DNA of 64,000 nt from Cheiracanthium punctorium (GCA_038373885.1 JAWZYV010006179.1:62001-126000); one strand, 5' to 3'; shown: positions 47,801 to 60,112, numbered from the stretch's first letter. The notes: generated by a model from the sequence alone, not told the origin. A program made the numbers and translations.

Positions 47801-48840
47801 ATGCATTTTATTCTAGTTCAATATCCATTTAAAAAAAATACTTAAAAAACGATAGTAGGAGGAATTTTCGCCAATCGGTAGCTATTGGTGAAATTTATGT
47901 TCAGTAGGAAATCATTTTTTATTTGAGTGATCTATTTTTTTTCCTTCAGTTACGAAATGCATATGTGTAAATGTACTTTATATGTTAATACTGATTTTAA
48001 AATAAAGAGGTCGTTTAAATTTATCTATAAAGAACATAATAAAGAAACACTCAATGTATCTTTCTGTTGAGTAATAGAGCAAACATTTTTTTAGCAACAT
48101 AATTGTGTTTTTAATGCAACCATAATTAAATAGAAAATATAGTAATTTTGATAAACATTTTTGCTTGAAAAATGTCAAGCACTTACACAGTGTGCATGGG
48201 AGATAGCTTGCTCTATATGTATATATATATTCCTTTTTATAACTGCCATTATTTTTTGGGCCCCGCCACTGAAACAGGTCACAAGCTGCCACTGCCCTGA
48301 ACTACTGATCTACGAAAGCTCAGGTACATCCTTTAAAATTGCTGAGTAAGGGCCTACGAAAATGAAAATAAAGGCAGTGCTTTGTTAGTAGATAGCGTTT
48401 ACTTTTATAGTAGGTTCGCGAGACACGATTCTGTAAAATTACGTAAACTAGTTTGTCCAGTAAATAATAATGTACTAAATGCTAAATTATTATTATTATA
48501 AATATGGATAATACGATTGTATAAAGATTTAATAATCTGGAGTTTGAAAGACCCTGCAAGTAAGGAAAACTTTATCGCCTTCCATAAATGGTAAAAAGAA
48601 TGGTTTTTTGAGAATTCAAGTGGAAGAGACACGAATTCTCAAAAAACATTCTCTTTACCGCTTTAGTTAAGTGGAACTTCAGTTTACTACTGATGATTAT
48701 GTATGGCTATGGTGTTATTGACATTCATCACCGTAATTGCGAAGATTATACATCATATTGAATTTCCCATACTTTTGATTCATATACTTACTTTAACGCC
48801 ACATTTCAACAATTTTTTAAGGACATATTCTTTGTTAAAA
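44814..48840. other. Intergenic, low-complexity A-rich DNA
   Basis: Contains ATTT and A-rich runs at 45,430-45,460 and 45,720-45,800 and the 48,590 hairpin. The open frames at 47,254-47,535 and 47,978-48,292 look random. Confidence 0.55.
48590..48659. repeat. 27-bp stem, 15-nt loop hairpin
   Basis: GTTTTTTGAGAATTC and its exact complement GAATTCTCAAAAAAC form a 15-bp core; outer bases (GGTAAAAAGAATG against ATTCTCTTTACC) extend the stem to about 27 bp with one or two mismatches. The loop is 48618-48632. Confidence 0.8.
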
Positions 48841-48842
48841 TA

Positions 48843-50251
48843 CACTGCTGGCCATCGTAAATGCAACACCCTGAAGGAAGCATGCAAATAATATGAAATT
48901 TACAACATGCATTAGCTGAGGTGAGATATGCAAATGATTAGAATTTCAGCGCAGACGCACATCAAGCGCGCCTGTGGCGCCACCTCAAAGCGCTATTTAA
49001 GGCTTGGAGATTTCGACGGTTTCAAGTACAGCAATTGTGTTTTTCTTGCTTTTTCTTCAAAAAAACGATAAATTATGCCTCGTAGGAAACAACGATCATC
49101 TTTTGATCAAGTATCCGAGTTTGACAGAGGAAGGATAGTGGCATACCGAGATTGTGGGTTATCTTTCAGGGAAATCGGTCGTCGTATTGGACGAAACCAA
49201 ACAACTGTGATGCGGATATGTGATCGTTGGGTGCAGGAGGGTACGACGGACAGACGTGATCGACCGCATCGACCTCAGTGCACCACGTCACGTGATGACA
49301 GGCAGATTGTACGCATGGCAGTGACGGACCGCTCAGTCACATCACGAACCATATCACAGCAGATTCAGTCTGTAACGCATCATCCAGTGTCTGCGCGTAC
49401 CATTCGACGTCGTTTACAGCAGAATGGTCTGTCCGCAAGACGTTCGTTGCTTTGTCTACCTCTGACGCGGAACCACAGACGTCTCCGCCGCCAATGGTGC
49501 GATGAAAGAAGGATGTGGACGACAGAATGGAATGAAATTCTCTTTACTGACGAGTCACGCTTCTGTATGCAACACCACGACGGTCGGATTCGAGTCTGGA
49601 GACACCGTGGAGAGAGGATGCTGAACAGCTGCATTATGCACCGTCACACTGGTCCTGCACCGGGTATTATGGTATGGGGCGGTATCGGATATCTCTCTCG
49701 CACTCCTCTAGTACGCATTGCCGGTACTTTAACCAGCCAGCGCTACATCTCCGAGGTGTTGGAGCCAGTTGTCCTTTCTTACCTTCAGGGCTTGCCAACA
49801 GCCATATTTCAGCAGGATAATGCACGGCCACACGTGGCACGCATTGTCCAAGGGTTCTTCGTCAATCACCAGATTGAATTGCTTCCCTGGCCGGCGCGCT
49901 CTCCGGATCTTTCGCCGATAGAAAACATGTGGTCCATGGTTGCTCAACGACTGACCCAGAGTTCATCCCCAGCTGTCACACCAGATCAACTTTGGCAACG
50001 TGTGGAAGCTGCTTGGTCTGCTGTACCCCAAGAACACATTCAAAGTCTCTTTGAATCAATGCCGAGGCGTGTGGCAGCTGTGATCTCCAACAACGGCGGC
50101 TACTCTGGGTACTGATTTTGGCAGGAACCACGCTTCATAGAATGCTGTAAATTTAATCATTTGTTACTTGGTCAACATGTTATCTACACAATAAATTTTG
50201 TTGTGATATCTCTTGTTTTTCTTGGTGTTGCAATTTGGGTGGCCAGCAGTG
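48843..50251 (+). mobile_element. Complete Tc1-like transposon with TIRs and TA target sites
   Basis: The element is 1,409 bp. Left terminus CACTGCTGGCCATCG and right terminus GGTGGCCAGCAGTG are inverted repeats, matching at about 26 of 30 positions counting the flanking TA; the outer 14 are identical. TA is present on both sides (48841-48842 and 50252-50253), the Tc1/mariner target duplication. A single uninterrupted transposase ORF fills most of the interior, with an AATAAA at about 50,190. It lies 4.3 kb downstream of the 14-Cys gene. Confidence 0.93.
49075..50115 (+). CDS. Tc1-type DD34E transposase, intact, 346 aa
   Basis: This is the catalytic enzyme of a cut-and-paste transposon; it would bind the element's TIRs and integrate at TA. 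The N-terminus is basic (Met-Pro-Arg-Arg-Lys, possible nuclear signal). Residues about 12-56 form a first helix-turn-helix (FREIGRRIGRNQTTVMR), residues about 70-115 a second DNA-binding segment after a basic linker. The RNase-H-like DDE core follows: Asp159 in LFTDESRF, Asp248 in IFQQDNARPH and Glu283 in SPDLSPIENMW. Exactly 34 residues lie between Asp248 and Glu283, so it is DD34E. The length matches Tc1-family transposases (about 340 aa). There is no stop or frameshift. The ORF is visibly more GC-rich than its flanks. It sits inside a complete element with TIRs and TA target sites, so it could still be active or have been recently active. Confidence 0.95.
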   Translation: MPRRKQRSSFDQVSEFDRGRIVAYRDCGLSFREIGRRIGRNQTTVMRICDRWVQEGTTDRRDRPHRPQCTTSRDDRQIVRMAVTDRSVTSRTISQQIQSVTHHPVSARTIRRRLQQNGLSARRSLLCLPLTRNHRRLRRQWCDERRMWTTEWNEILFTDESRFCMQHHDGRIRVWRHRGERMLNSCIMHRHTGPAPGIMVWGGIGYLSRTPLVRIAGTLTSQRYISEVLEPVVLSYLQGLPTAIFQQDNARPHVARIVQGFFVNHQIELLPWPARSPDLSPIENMWSMVAQRLTQSSSPAVTPDQLWQRVEAAWSAVPQEHIQSLFESMPRRVAAVISNNGGYSGY

Positions 50252-50253
50252 TA

Positions 50254-53200
50254 TGTATCTATAACGACGAATAAATATGAATGCATAGATTTTTATCATA
50301 TTGATAAAACTAAAATTTTGTAATAGAAAAAGCCAGTATTCATCAAATTTGAAGAAAATACACTGGTGCCTAGATGCAAGGCGTATCTGACAGTTTTGTG
50401 AATACTGAAGAAAATCTTTGTCAAAATTGCGTTAAACGTCATGTGCGAGTGTAACACTTATAAAATACGAGGACAATGCAAGACAATAGTAGTATCTTTT
50501 ATTATACACTTTAATAGCTTGAACTTTAGTATAAAACTCTTTTATGAGAAACTTATGAAAAAATCTCGGTTAGTCGGACAAGCTGCACCTGTTATGGCAG
50601 GCATTATGCATAATTTCTAAAACTTTGCACAATGCCTGCCTGCAAGCAATTCTTAGCGTTACGGATGGCTCTTTTATGTTCTTACGAGATTGCTGATAAG
50701 TTGATTCAGTTCAGATATCTTTTTACCATACGAAAAGTGACTGAAGTCAAAACTAGCAGCAAAACAGGGCCAGAACTTGCCTGTACATCATTTAACAGAC
50801 CTCGTCTAAAATATATGGATATTTACACAGCTGTCTAGAACAACACCTATCCACATAATGATTTCCCTAACAGAAAAATTTTCTCTGGATGTTGATATAT
50901 ATTTCCTTATCTGTTCTACTCTTCAACTACGTTCGTTTGCTGTTTTTCGTCGAGTTTTATGTTCTAAGATATCGCTATCTGACGAGAATCAGCTTGCAGA
51001 CAAGACGTGTTTTACCATCGCTCGTCACTGAACGATCTTAAACAACAACACTAGAGTTTGGGTCTACTCTCGCAAACTCTAACACTAATGAACCAGACTC
51101 TAGTGTAGAAGAGGAGGTTTATAAGCAGATGTTCAGGAAATGATAAATACTGGTCGTGTGGCATAAGAATCATGAGTAACAAGTCAACCTGAAAATACAT
51201 AAAAATAGATTTCCCTCTATGTCGGTGATTGAAATCGTCACCTAAATGAGATTGCTTTGGAATTTTTTTCGTAGTCACTTATGAACCAAAGGGAAAATTA
51301 CGTTTTAAAGTGTTTTATAATCGATAGCATAATTTACCGTAACTGCTATAATTAGGGTCCAGCTAAAACTAATTGCTTTTAAAAGAGGTCTGAAACGTTA
51401 TTTTATATGTAAAAAAAAAATCCATACTTAAATTCTGTGAAGTTGATAAATTTAGAGTGAACTTTTTCTTTTCACTGCTCTGATATTGACTCTGAAAACA
51501 CTTTATATATATTTCTAGAACAGCAAACGGGAGCATGAAAGATGAATTGATATTTTTCACATCCTTCTCACGTATTTACACAAGAACGTCATGTATATTT
51601 CTAACTCGAATCTGATTTGTTGGGAAATTTGACCCACAAATTCATACAATCTAGAAATTTTCTTTAACCAAACTGCTTTTTTAGCTTTCTTTCATATCTG
51701 CAATTGCAATTTTACTAGTAAAGAAGCGCAAATCCAATACCCACACCCTTAAGAAAGAGCTAAGGAAAATTATACAAAATGTTTCTTTGTCTTTTTCTGG
51801 TGTAATTTCCTGTCCAAAGTATGTTCTTAGCCGGTCAGCAACGTGCAATTTATATTGCATCATGCGGGGATCTTTTCTGCACATCGAACGTGCTGCTTAG
51901 TTATTACGAATATCACCCGAGGAAGTTCTCACGTTGTAACTGCCTGGAGACAACTAACCCCGTCATTTTTTTCTCATCAAAGTGCGTCATAAGCACACAC
52001 CTGCATACCTCAAACGTTATCCTTATGTATTAATTGGATCTCGGGAAAGTAAAAGTGAAAGAACACTAACATACTTATTACAGAGATTTATTAAACTTAT
52101 AATTCTACGGTTACCATGATGAAAGACTGCACGTTGTTTTAATGATATAGAAATACACCAACCTGTGTAATGAAAAAAAAAAGGTTGTTCTTAATTGATG
52201 GTTTATTAATGATACGATGTTAGGACACAGAAATTCATTTTTATTTTTAATACAAAATATTACTATTTTATTACACTGTCTATTAATTACGCAGCCATTT
52301 TATTTGTCGATGAATGAAGCTCCGTTTATAAAAGTGGTGTCTGCTAATAAGCAACAGGATATATTGTACACATATGTGAAGACTCTTAAAAGCCCTAACG
52401 GCTAAATACGGAACTTCTACAAATTATTGATGCCAATAAAAGGAGGTCTATTAAAAAGATTCTGTTTGACGTTATCGCGTAATGAGAAAGTTTCATTCCA
52501 TGAACATGAGTACTCTTAAAATCGAAAGCAAAACTTAGAATGTTTCTAAGAGATATCTGTTAATTGTGCTTTCGTTAATTCAAATCAATCTAGGTAGAAA
52601 ATTATAGTCTTTTTTTATTTCAAATACTTATGTGTATATCCATACAGTTATGAAGGTAATATAACTGCTATTAGTGGTTATGATACGGTGACTGATAACT
52701 GACCGTAAGTCTGTTGATTTCCTCTTCTTCAACAATGAAACTGGTCAGAATCAAGGAGAGTGAAACCACTATCATATAGTGCTCAGTGTAAACTCTTGGT
52801 ATTCAGAAGTATAGAAATTTGATTTCAAAGTACTACCTAGCAAAAAAGATATTTAAGCAATGGGAATACATTCAGAAAAGAAAAAAAATCTAATGATTGT
52901 CTCAGAGAAAAATTCTGTTTTTGTATAAGCGGGTTGAAGAGCTAGACACTGAAGTGATTCAGGTGGTCTTGCTAGTGTTCTAATATTATTTATTTACCTA
53001 TTACCATGCAGTCGTAGTGAGCGATTTGCTACTAATGAGATACGGTAGTATACGATAACCATTTGCAAAAGGTTTCCAGTATAACCCCCCCCCCCCTCCT
53101 TAAAATGCCTGAAAGTCATCTTGACTTCGCTGTGACTTTCATGCATTTCATGTTCGTATTGTTATTTTCCGACGAATATGTGACATCGATTAGAAGTAAC

Positions 53201-53439
53201 AGTTTGACTTGAATATGAGTTCTTTTTACATGACTATGATAAATCATATCTGTCACTGTATTCGCAATATAACTGGAAAATAATGACTCTGCTTTCAGTA
53301 ATTCACATTGAGACTTCAAATTCATGTTGAATATCTGTCTTTCAGAAAGTGTGATCAAAGCGAGTTAAACGTGACATCAGATTGACGTCATCGTCGCTAC
53401 GTTTGCTACTGAACATGTTTTAGCATTAAACTTAATATC
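50254..53439. other. Intergenic, nothing recognised
   Basis: Mixed AT-rich DNA with a C run at about 53,087. No TIR, SINE or coding segment that I can name. Confidence 0.55.
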
Positions 53440-53719
53440 ATAAAGACCAATGGCCCTGTTGATAAGGCACATATCATCGGCTGATTAGGCACATATCATC
53501 GGGAGATGGCTGAATTGTGCAGATCCTGAGTTCTGGTCACTCATTTGGATGTCGATCTAACGGTCTGGGGTTTTGGCCCGTTTTCTCCAAATGTAACGTG
53601 AGTACGCGTTAGAGCCCCTTGAAAATTGCTCCAACCAAAGCACTTCTCTCTCAGGCAGATAGCTCTTCTGTAGCTTTTCTTTAACTAAAAGCCAAGCATC
53701 ATCTAAAAAAAAAAAAAAA
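53440..53719 (+). mobile_element. SINE, family shared with 58.4 kb, poly(A) tail
   Basis: The body shares GATCTAACGG, a TTTTCTCCA(G/A)ATGTAA segment and TACGCGTTAGA followed by CCCCTT with the copy at 58,434-58,678. It ends in an A run of about 15 at 53,705. Near the 5' end a segment of about 20 bp (GGCACATATCATCGG) is duplicated. The left edge is approximate and I found no TSD. Confidence 0.65.
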
Positions 53720-54779
53720 TATTTCTATGATAAACGCCTCTCAAATCAAATCGCTACAACTTTTATTGCTTTTTTTAAAATAAAATAAAGGAGTATAGGA
53801 TTTTCGCTTTCAAATAATCTACCGTTTCTTTAATAAATGTAAAAAAAAAATACATAATTTGAAAAAAAAAACTGTTTTGTGAAATAACATTCTTTATTGA
53901 AATAATTAATTTAAACTCTTAATTAATGATATGCAAAAATTTTTCATGGACATTAGAATAATCCAATAACCTAAATTTGCTAAAATTAAATGATGGTTAA
54001 ATAGAAATCTTATTTTATAGAATTCCTTTGAAAAAGAAAATTTTATCCTTTGGTATAGAAAATTAGTTGTGTGAAAATCAATTTGTTTGGAAGCACTACT
54101 TCTATTTTAGTTTTCTTTCAGTAGTATTAATCATAATTTTGATAAAATATATTCTATGCATAAAACATTTTAACAAAACAAAGTAAAATACAATACAAAA
54201 AGAGACACACTGCCAAGAAAACTTCTCTGTATGTTTTTTTAAATATAGTGGGTTCTTCCTTTAATGAAATATTTTATTTACCTTTTATGTGATTTAAAAA
54301 AATCAAGTAAATAAAATTAACAGTTGCACAGAATTCCAGAAAGGAAGAAGCGTTTAATTTGGTAATAGTCTATTAAATTAAATTAAATGTAAACTTATTC
54401 ATATATTTATGTCATTAATAAAATATAAGTATGTAAAATTTAACTCTGAGCACAGTTGAAATAAGGGAAATAGCGTAGGAACTGTTTAATAGGGAAATAT
54501 TTTATCGAAATAATCGCTATATCACTTTACAGTAATAAACTTTCAAAAATTTCATTAACTGTGAAATTGCAATAAGAAATATGTTCACTAGAGTACTAAA
54601 ATAGTTTTAATATTTAAAGTATATTTTATTAATTGGTATGTTTACAATGAAAACTTACAATAAGACATTAGCCTGTGTTAAAATAGAAAACGATAAATTC
54701 AAATTTACAATGATGCATATGTGCTCTAAAAGTAATTATACTTCTAAAGAACGGTCCTAGATTTTGAAATATGAACAAA

Positions 54780-54858
54780 TATTGCAGATTTATAAAAATA
54801 TTGCAGCAAATATTGCAGAAATATTGCAGCAATTTTGCAGAACAAATATTGCAGATAG
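54780..54858 (+). repeat. Degenerate tandem of AATATTGCAG units
   Basis: The block AATATTGCAG (one AATTTTGCAG) recurs about five times with spacing of 13-20 bp. Confidence 0.7.
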
Positions 54859-55235
54859 ATTAAACATAAAGTTATGTTCGTAGTCTGAATTTCGCCTGGC
54901 TACTCAGGCAAATAATACTCAAACTGCCATGCATGTGGATATTAAAGGTGCTGGATTAGCATAGCGTGCTAGATTAGTGACATAAACTACTGGAGGGATA
55001 GGGTTACAAAATGTTCTTTTCACATATCTTAAACTAAAAAAAAGCGATACCCACAAAATTCTTGTCGTAAATTGCAACACTCACGAATACCTAAAAATCA
55101 ACATTTCAGGAAATTTTGAAATTCGTCCTCCAAAGAAGGGTAGATCACGCCTCCCCCTTTATTTTCTTCATCCTTCTTGAAAGTAAAAAATATCTATAAC
55201 ATTATTGCTTTAAATTGAAACAAATGTAAATCCTA

Positions 55236-55440
55236 GCGGCCCAGGTGGTGTAGTGTCTGAAGGACTCTTCCATGTTCCCGGATTCAGTTAGGAGGCTAAC
55301 TTGTCCGTTAACACCATAACTGAATTAGGGTGCCTTCATAGGGAAATGAATTAGGGGTAGTCCTTCATAGGGGGTAACTCTGGCTGCCTACTGGATGCTC
55401 TCATAATAAAATGACCAGTAAATTGGGCCTTAGTACTAGC
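55236..55440 (+). mobile_element. Possible third SINE (tRNA-like head)
   Basis: GC-richer island reading GGCCCAGGTGGTGTAGTG (A-box-like) and GTTCCCGGATTCAG (weak B-box-like) about 30 bp later. Two imperfect internal repeats follow (CCTTCATAGGG twice). No TSD was found and the edges are guesses. Confidence 0.4.
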
Positions 55441-56760
55441 GAATACTTTATGAGCAAGTGCCCCGCCTTTTGAAAAAAATGAGTTCTAAATTTAGGTTTG
55501 GCTTGTTTGTACTTAAAATCTAGTAGAAAAAAATATTTATTTAGATTTAATGTAGAAAAAAGCGACATTATACTTTCTGGTACACCCAGCAGTTTCCATT
55601 TCACTAAGTGAAAGTTAAGTGTCCTAATTCTTTGTTTCGGATCTTTCAGTTATACTCTAACAGTACTTGCGTATATTTACTTTCATTTTATCGCAGAAAG
55701 ATCAACACAATTCATTACACGGTTGCGAAAAGCCATTATAACATAAGGCTTCCTCAGAATCAGATACACATTTTTAAGATAAAACATCATTTTTCTCCTT
55801 TTTTTGTGACAGAAAACTTATCTTTCAGGAAGTGTTTGGTTTATCTTCTTTTTTATTTTTCCCTTTGAAGAAAAAAATCAAAATACATCGTGTCTAGTAT
55901 AAAAACAAAACTGGGACAAGCAGCAGTGCAGAGACATAACTTTTCTGATGACTTTATATTTTGTGTAAATAGATTTAAAAGAAAAGTGAATCTATTAACC
56001 CAGGTCTCTTCTGACAACAGTTCAAAGAGAATCTCTCTTAACCGTGTCAATAAAAGGCGGAAACTATTATTGAAGCAGGAAATGAAAATGTAACAGCATA
56101 TTTTCTCTCGATGGATAACCAGATAAAAAGAAAACGAACAAACATCTTACCGTAACATTAGGTATTGACAGATATTAGAGAAAAATGCCGCCGTGATTTA
56201 TTCAGGTTTCATACAAGGCAATGTTTGCTAACTGCACTGAACCCACAAAATATCCCAAATAAATGTGATGTCCTGATATAGTTGTTCAAACTTGGATTAG
56301 CACGTTCAGCATTTTCATATTAAGTTTATCCTATTTATTTATTGATTACTTACCATTTGTTTCACTTAGCATTGACATTTTAACTGTAAAACGCTATTTT
56401 GTTCTTGTTAAGTTCATTTCTTGGATCGATCCCTTATGTTTATGTTTACTTTATTAAGGCATTTGCGTTCAGACTGTTTGCATGATTTTCTCCAATTTTT
56501 TGTTGGTGTCAGCAGTAACAGGTAAGCTTCTGACATGAAATGCGTGAACGAGAGATCGTTAAAAAAGTCTGCATAAAAGGTGAAATTTTAATTCTCATTT
56601 GGGCATCTAAAAGTTTTTTGAGGAAATAAGATTTATTTCTCGATAATTAAGGCCAAAAAAAAAATCAATAGCATTAACAACATTTTGTGACAGACAATCG
56701 AAGTGCTACAATTTGAGCGTCCCGTTAAAGTGACGCTAGGCTCAAATGGGTTAATTTAGT

Positions 56761-56962
56761 GAACCAAACCGTTATTTTATATTTGCTTTTTTACTTTTTT
56801 CAAACAAATATATTTATAGTTTATTTACTATATTATTTTATAGAACCAATCTGTTATCTTAAATTTACTTTATTAATTTTTGGAACCAAACCATTATGGC
56901 TTATTTATTGTATTACTTTACAGAACAAAACTGTTATTTTATGTCTACTTACTCAATCCATT
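56761..56962 (+). repeat. 40-bp minisatellite, five units
   Basis: GAACCAAACCGTTATTTTAT-type units start at 56761, about 56803, 56843, 56883 and 56923, a strict 40-bp spacing for the last four starts. It is AT-rich with a conserved GAACCAA box. An open frame across it is a by-product of the repeat. Confidence 0.8.
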
Positions 56963-58433
56963 TCTTAAGTATTTCAGATAAAAAATTTCTGTTCTCTAGA
57001 CCGATAAAACTGAATCTTGCGCAATGCGTCAAGAAATGTTTTTTAAGCTGCACTAAAGTCGACATTCACTATAAACAGCTCTAATCCAGAGACGAGAATC
57101 CAAGAACAAGCTATTAAAATATACCAGCTTCCTCGAATAAAAGCATTTCACTCAAAATTCCGCCTAAGTATTCTAAAAAGGAAATTCTTCCAAACACTTC
57201 TGTACACTGATAACACAGAACTTTCGTATTTTTCAGTTAATTAATGACGTCAGTTTTCGCTTGAGAAGAAAGAAAATGACGCTTTTGTATATTTATACGT
57301 TTTACATAAAACGATCGTTTACTAGTTTTTTAATGAAAACGGAACATGTGATTGAACTACTCTTAAAATGATCTTTTAATTTCACTTTAATAATATTTCG
57401 TAACCTAGTTTCATAATTAAAGTTAGATTGAAAAAACGGTAATTAGAATATCCAAATAATTTTTCTGGTGTGAATGAACCTGGTATTTAGTTTATAAGCA
57501 TATATTAATATAGGTTTCATTTTATCGTTCTTTTTAGGAAACAGTTTTTGCCAATAAATTGTTTCAAATTTTAATGAGAAAGTCATCTAATTTTTTTTAC
57601 AAATATCAGAGGTTTATTGTTTAAATAAACGTTACAATTTAAATTACACAATCTTTTTATTCAGTTCTTTTTTGTTGCACGTTCAATGAAAAGTTTGTAA
57701 TTAGTTTCAGAAATCTCGGAACAAAAATTGTGGTAATTTTTGTTAATTAACTGTGAATTCAAAGCTGGCACACATTCGAACGTGGTTTTCTAATTAGAAA
57801 TATCTGACCTGTTTTTTACTCAGCGAAGCTTAATTTTAGCACTGCTGTTTCTTTTAATTTCTTTTGTTAGAAATGTTTCTCATCTGGTTCTCAGAGTAAG
57901 AAGAAAGCAAATCGAAACGGTTGCAAAATTTTTTAAGTTTGAATTTTTTTAGCATTTGTTTTTGTTTAAATTTTATATTTCAATGGAATGTATATCCTTG
58001 GTATCTAAGTTTCAGGATGGAACGTATCGGGCTGGAATCATTTTATTATTTCAGTTTTATTACTAAAATTTAGTATCTAGCAAGTAACTCAGATTTTTTT
58101 TTTTCAAGCACTTTTAATACCTGTGATTTTAGAAGCCCATACATGAATCACTGCTTCTTACAAGTCGCTGGTAGTAAAAACTGAAGTGTGTGAACATGGT
58201 GTAAAATATGCACTGAAGAGAGGGCGGTTTAAGAGCGAACGAAATATACACTTTTTTTTGTTTTTTTCAAAATAAAGTTAGTATGCAAGTTTTCATTAAT
58301 AAAATAAAATAAATTTTAATCCTGAAAGAAACTGTAGCACAAGTTGTAGGAAACTTATATTCTGACTGATTATGTTCAACCATTTAATTTTCACTTATTT
58401 GTTTTGTAAGAGAAAATCATGATGAACTCTCGC

Positions 58434-58678
58434 CTTGGTTTGGTTTGTGTGATTATGGCAACTCTACGCAAGAGCGATCTGCCAAGGATGTAAAGGTGCC
58501 TTGGCAGGAAGACTTTCTAAGGGGTTCTAACGCGTATTTACATTACATCTGGAGAAAACCTACCAAAATTTCAGCCCGTTAGATCAACAGCAGCTCGATG
58601 GGACCCGAACCCGAGACCTTCACACTTCGGCCATCAACCATTTTCAGTGACATAACCACTGTGCCATGATGAGACTAA
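58434..58678 (-). mobile_element. tRNA-derived SINE with 10-bp TSDs
   Basis: Flanked by direct repeats GAACTCTCGC (58424-58433 and 58679-58688). On the minus strand it begins with a tRNA-like head: A box TGGCACAGTGG and B box GGTTCGGGTCCC. The body then matches the SINE at 53.4 kb. It is 245 bp and the family is clearly multi-copy in this genome. Confidence 0.82.
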
Positions 58679-59314
58679 GAACTCTCGCTTGAAAAAAATG
58701 TATTTCTTGTGATTTATTGCACACAAAATTAATTTTGTTTGAAATTTTGATTCTATGAACTCTGAAAAAGTATAAAACACAGCTGAATGTTCAATATCAT
58801 AAAATTTTAACTCTATTATCAATTTTAGGTATTTAGAAATGAATTGATTGATGAAAAACATAAGTTTTCATAAGAAGCTATACGGGAAAAACGTTTTATA
58901 GCATTTTCCTTCTCTGCTTAGACTAAAGTAAACAGTGCCTATGAATCACCTGTTCTATTGTACTGAGACCGATTAGCAATACAAAAAATTTTGAATGAAT
59001 TCTGATTACAAATTTTATTTAGAAAACATTTCTAAACCGAATTTAAATAATCTTTTTTAAAGCTATTATAAAATTTAATTGTGTGAAATGTAATAGCTAG
59101 TTTCCCACAAGTCGGCGTACAAATATAAATATTTTCAGCTTTTGAAATTTTAATACTTCAAAGGCTATAATTTGTATGAGAGACTGAAGAAATCCATTTA
59201 AGTATTGATGAAATTCTATCGTTTTCTGGTAGTCAGTGGCGACTCCTCCATTTCAGTAGATGAGCATGTGAACCCCCAGAGGAAAAACTAAAAAATAAAC
59301 ACATTAATAAATTA

Positions 59315-59337
59315 AATATATATATATATATATATAT
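59315..59337 (+). repeat. (AT)n microsatellite
   Basis: About eleven AT units. A second run lies at 59,816-59,844, just before the hAT MITE. Confidence 0.9.
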
Positions 59338-59813
59338 GAGACGTCAGATATTTCAAGTAAGCTTCAGAGTTAAGGCAGGTAATATGGTTTATTGAACATT
59401 ACATTTAAGTTACAATTCAGAATGAGAAGAGGGGAGAGGAGACGGGTACAAGAATCAGTGTGGACTCATTAAGCAATTCCAGTGGCAGAAGTCCCCCGAT
59501 TTTCGATGTGCGGGAGTATTTACGCTTACCACACCACGTGGTCTGCGAAGACACAACTCCTCCTCTCTCTTATCTCTGATCGAACCACACACATTTCCCA
59601 ACATGACCCGCATCCGGGCCTACAAGGGCGTGAGGACACGTGTACATCTAAAGAACTCAGAATCGACGGCCTGATGTTTGACAAATAACAAAATAAATAA
59701 AACATAGCTCCAGAGCGCGCGTGGCAAGTATGGCAGGAAAGTAAAACTTACAGTGAAAGTACCCGCTTGACCAATACCCAAACTAGTAAAACCCAAATTA
59801 CCTTTTTATACAT

Positions 59814-59848
<35 letters not shown>

Positions 59849-59860
59849 TACACTTCTAGA

Positions 59861-59991
59861 TAGGGATGGACGCGAGACGAAAAATAAGCGTCTCGCGTCT
59901 CGCAAAATAGCCTAAAAGCTTGTCTCGTCTCGCAAAAAAGCTGTAAATCTCTGTCTCGTCTCGCAAAAAAGTCGTCTCGCGTCCATCCCTA
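59861..59991. mobile_element. hAT-type MITE, 131 bp, perfect 8-bp TSD
   Basis: The element starts TAGGGATGGACGCGAGACGA and ends with its inverted match (CGTCTCGCGTCCATCCCTA). Identical octamers CTTCTAGA sit at 59853-59860 and 59992-59999; eight-base duplications and TAGGG-type ends are typical of the hAT superfamily. The inside is a short array of GTCTCG-containing units spaced by A-runs. There is no coding capacity. Confidence 0.9.
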
Positions 59992-60112
59992 CTTCTAGAT
60001 TTTCGTGAATTTAAAACGTGACTTTCACTCTCCCAAACCACCGACTATTATTAAATACGCTTATTATAGGTAACGGCACTGTATCGTAGGTTACTACAGT
60101 ATAATAATTCGT

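Larger units (their letters stand above)
53720..59314. other. AT-rich DNA between SINEs
   Basis: Apart from the SINEs, the 40-bp minisatellite and the TTGCAG tandem, I see no gene. TGAGCGTC and GACGCTAGGCTCA at 56,714-56,740 form a short hairpin that may be a TE end. Confidence 0.5.

Noticed and set aside
49380..49947. Minus-strand open frames in the Tc1 element
   Set aside because: Antisense shadows of the transposase ORF.
56759..57084. Hydrophobic open frames suggesting a small membrane protein
   Set aside because: They run across a 40-bp AT-rich minisatellite; periodic hydrophobic codons follow from the repeat.
59482..59700. Possible retrotransposon end (purine-rich GAGAAGAGGGGAGAGGAGA at about 59,425 then GC-richer sequence)
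   Set aside because: A polypurine-tract-like run is present, but I could not find a matching LTR pair or coding remnant.
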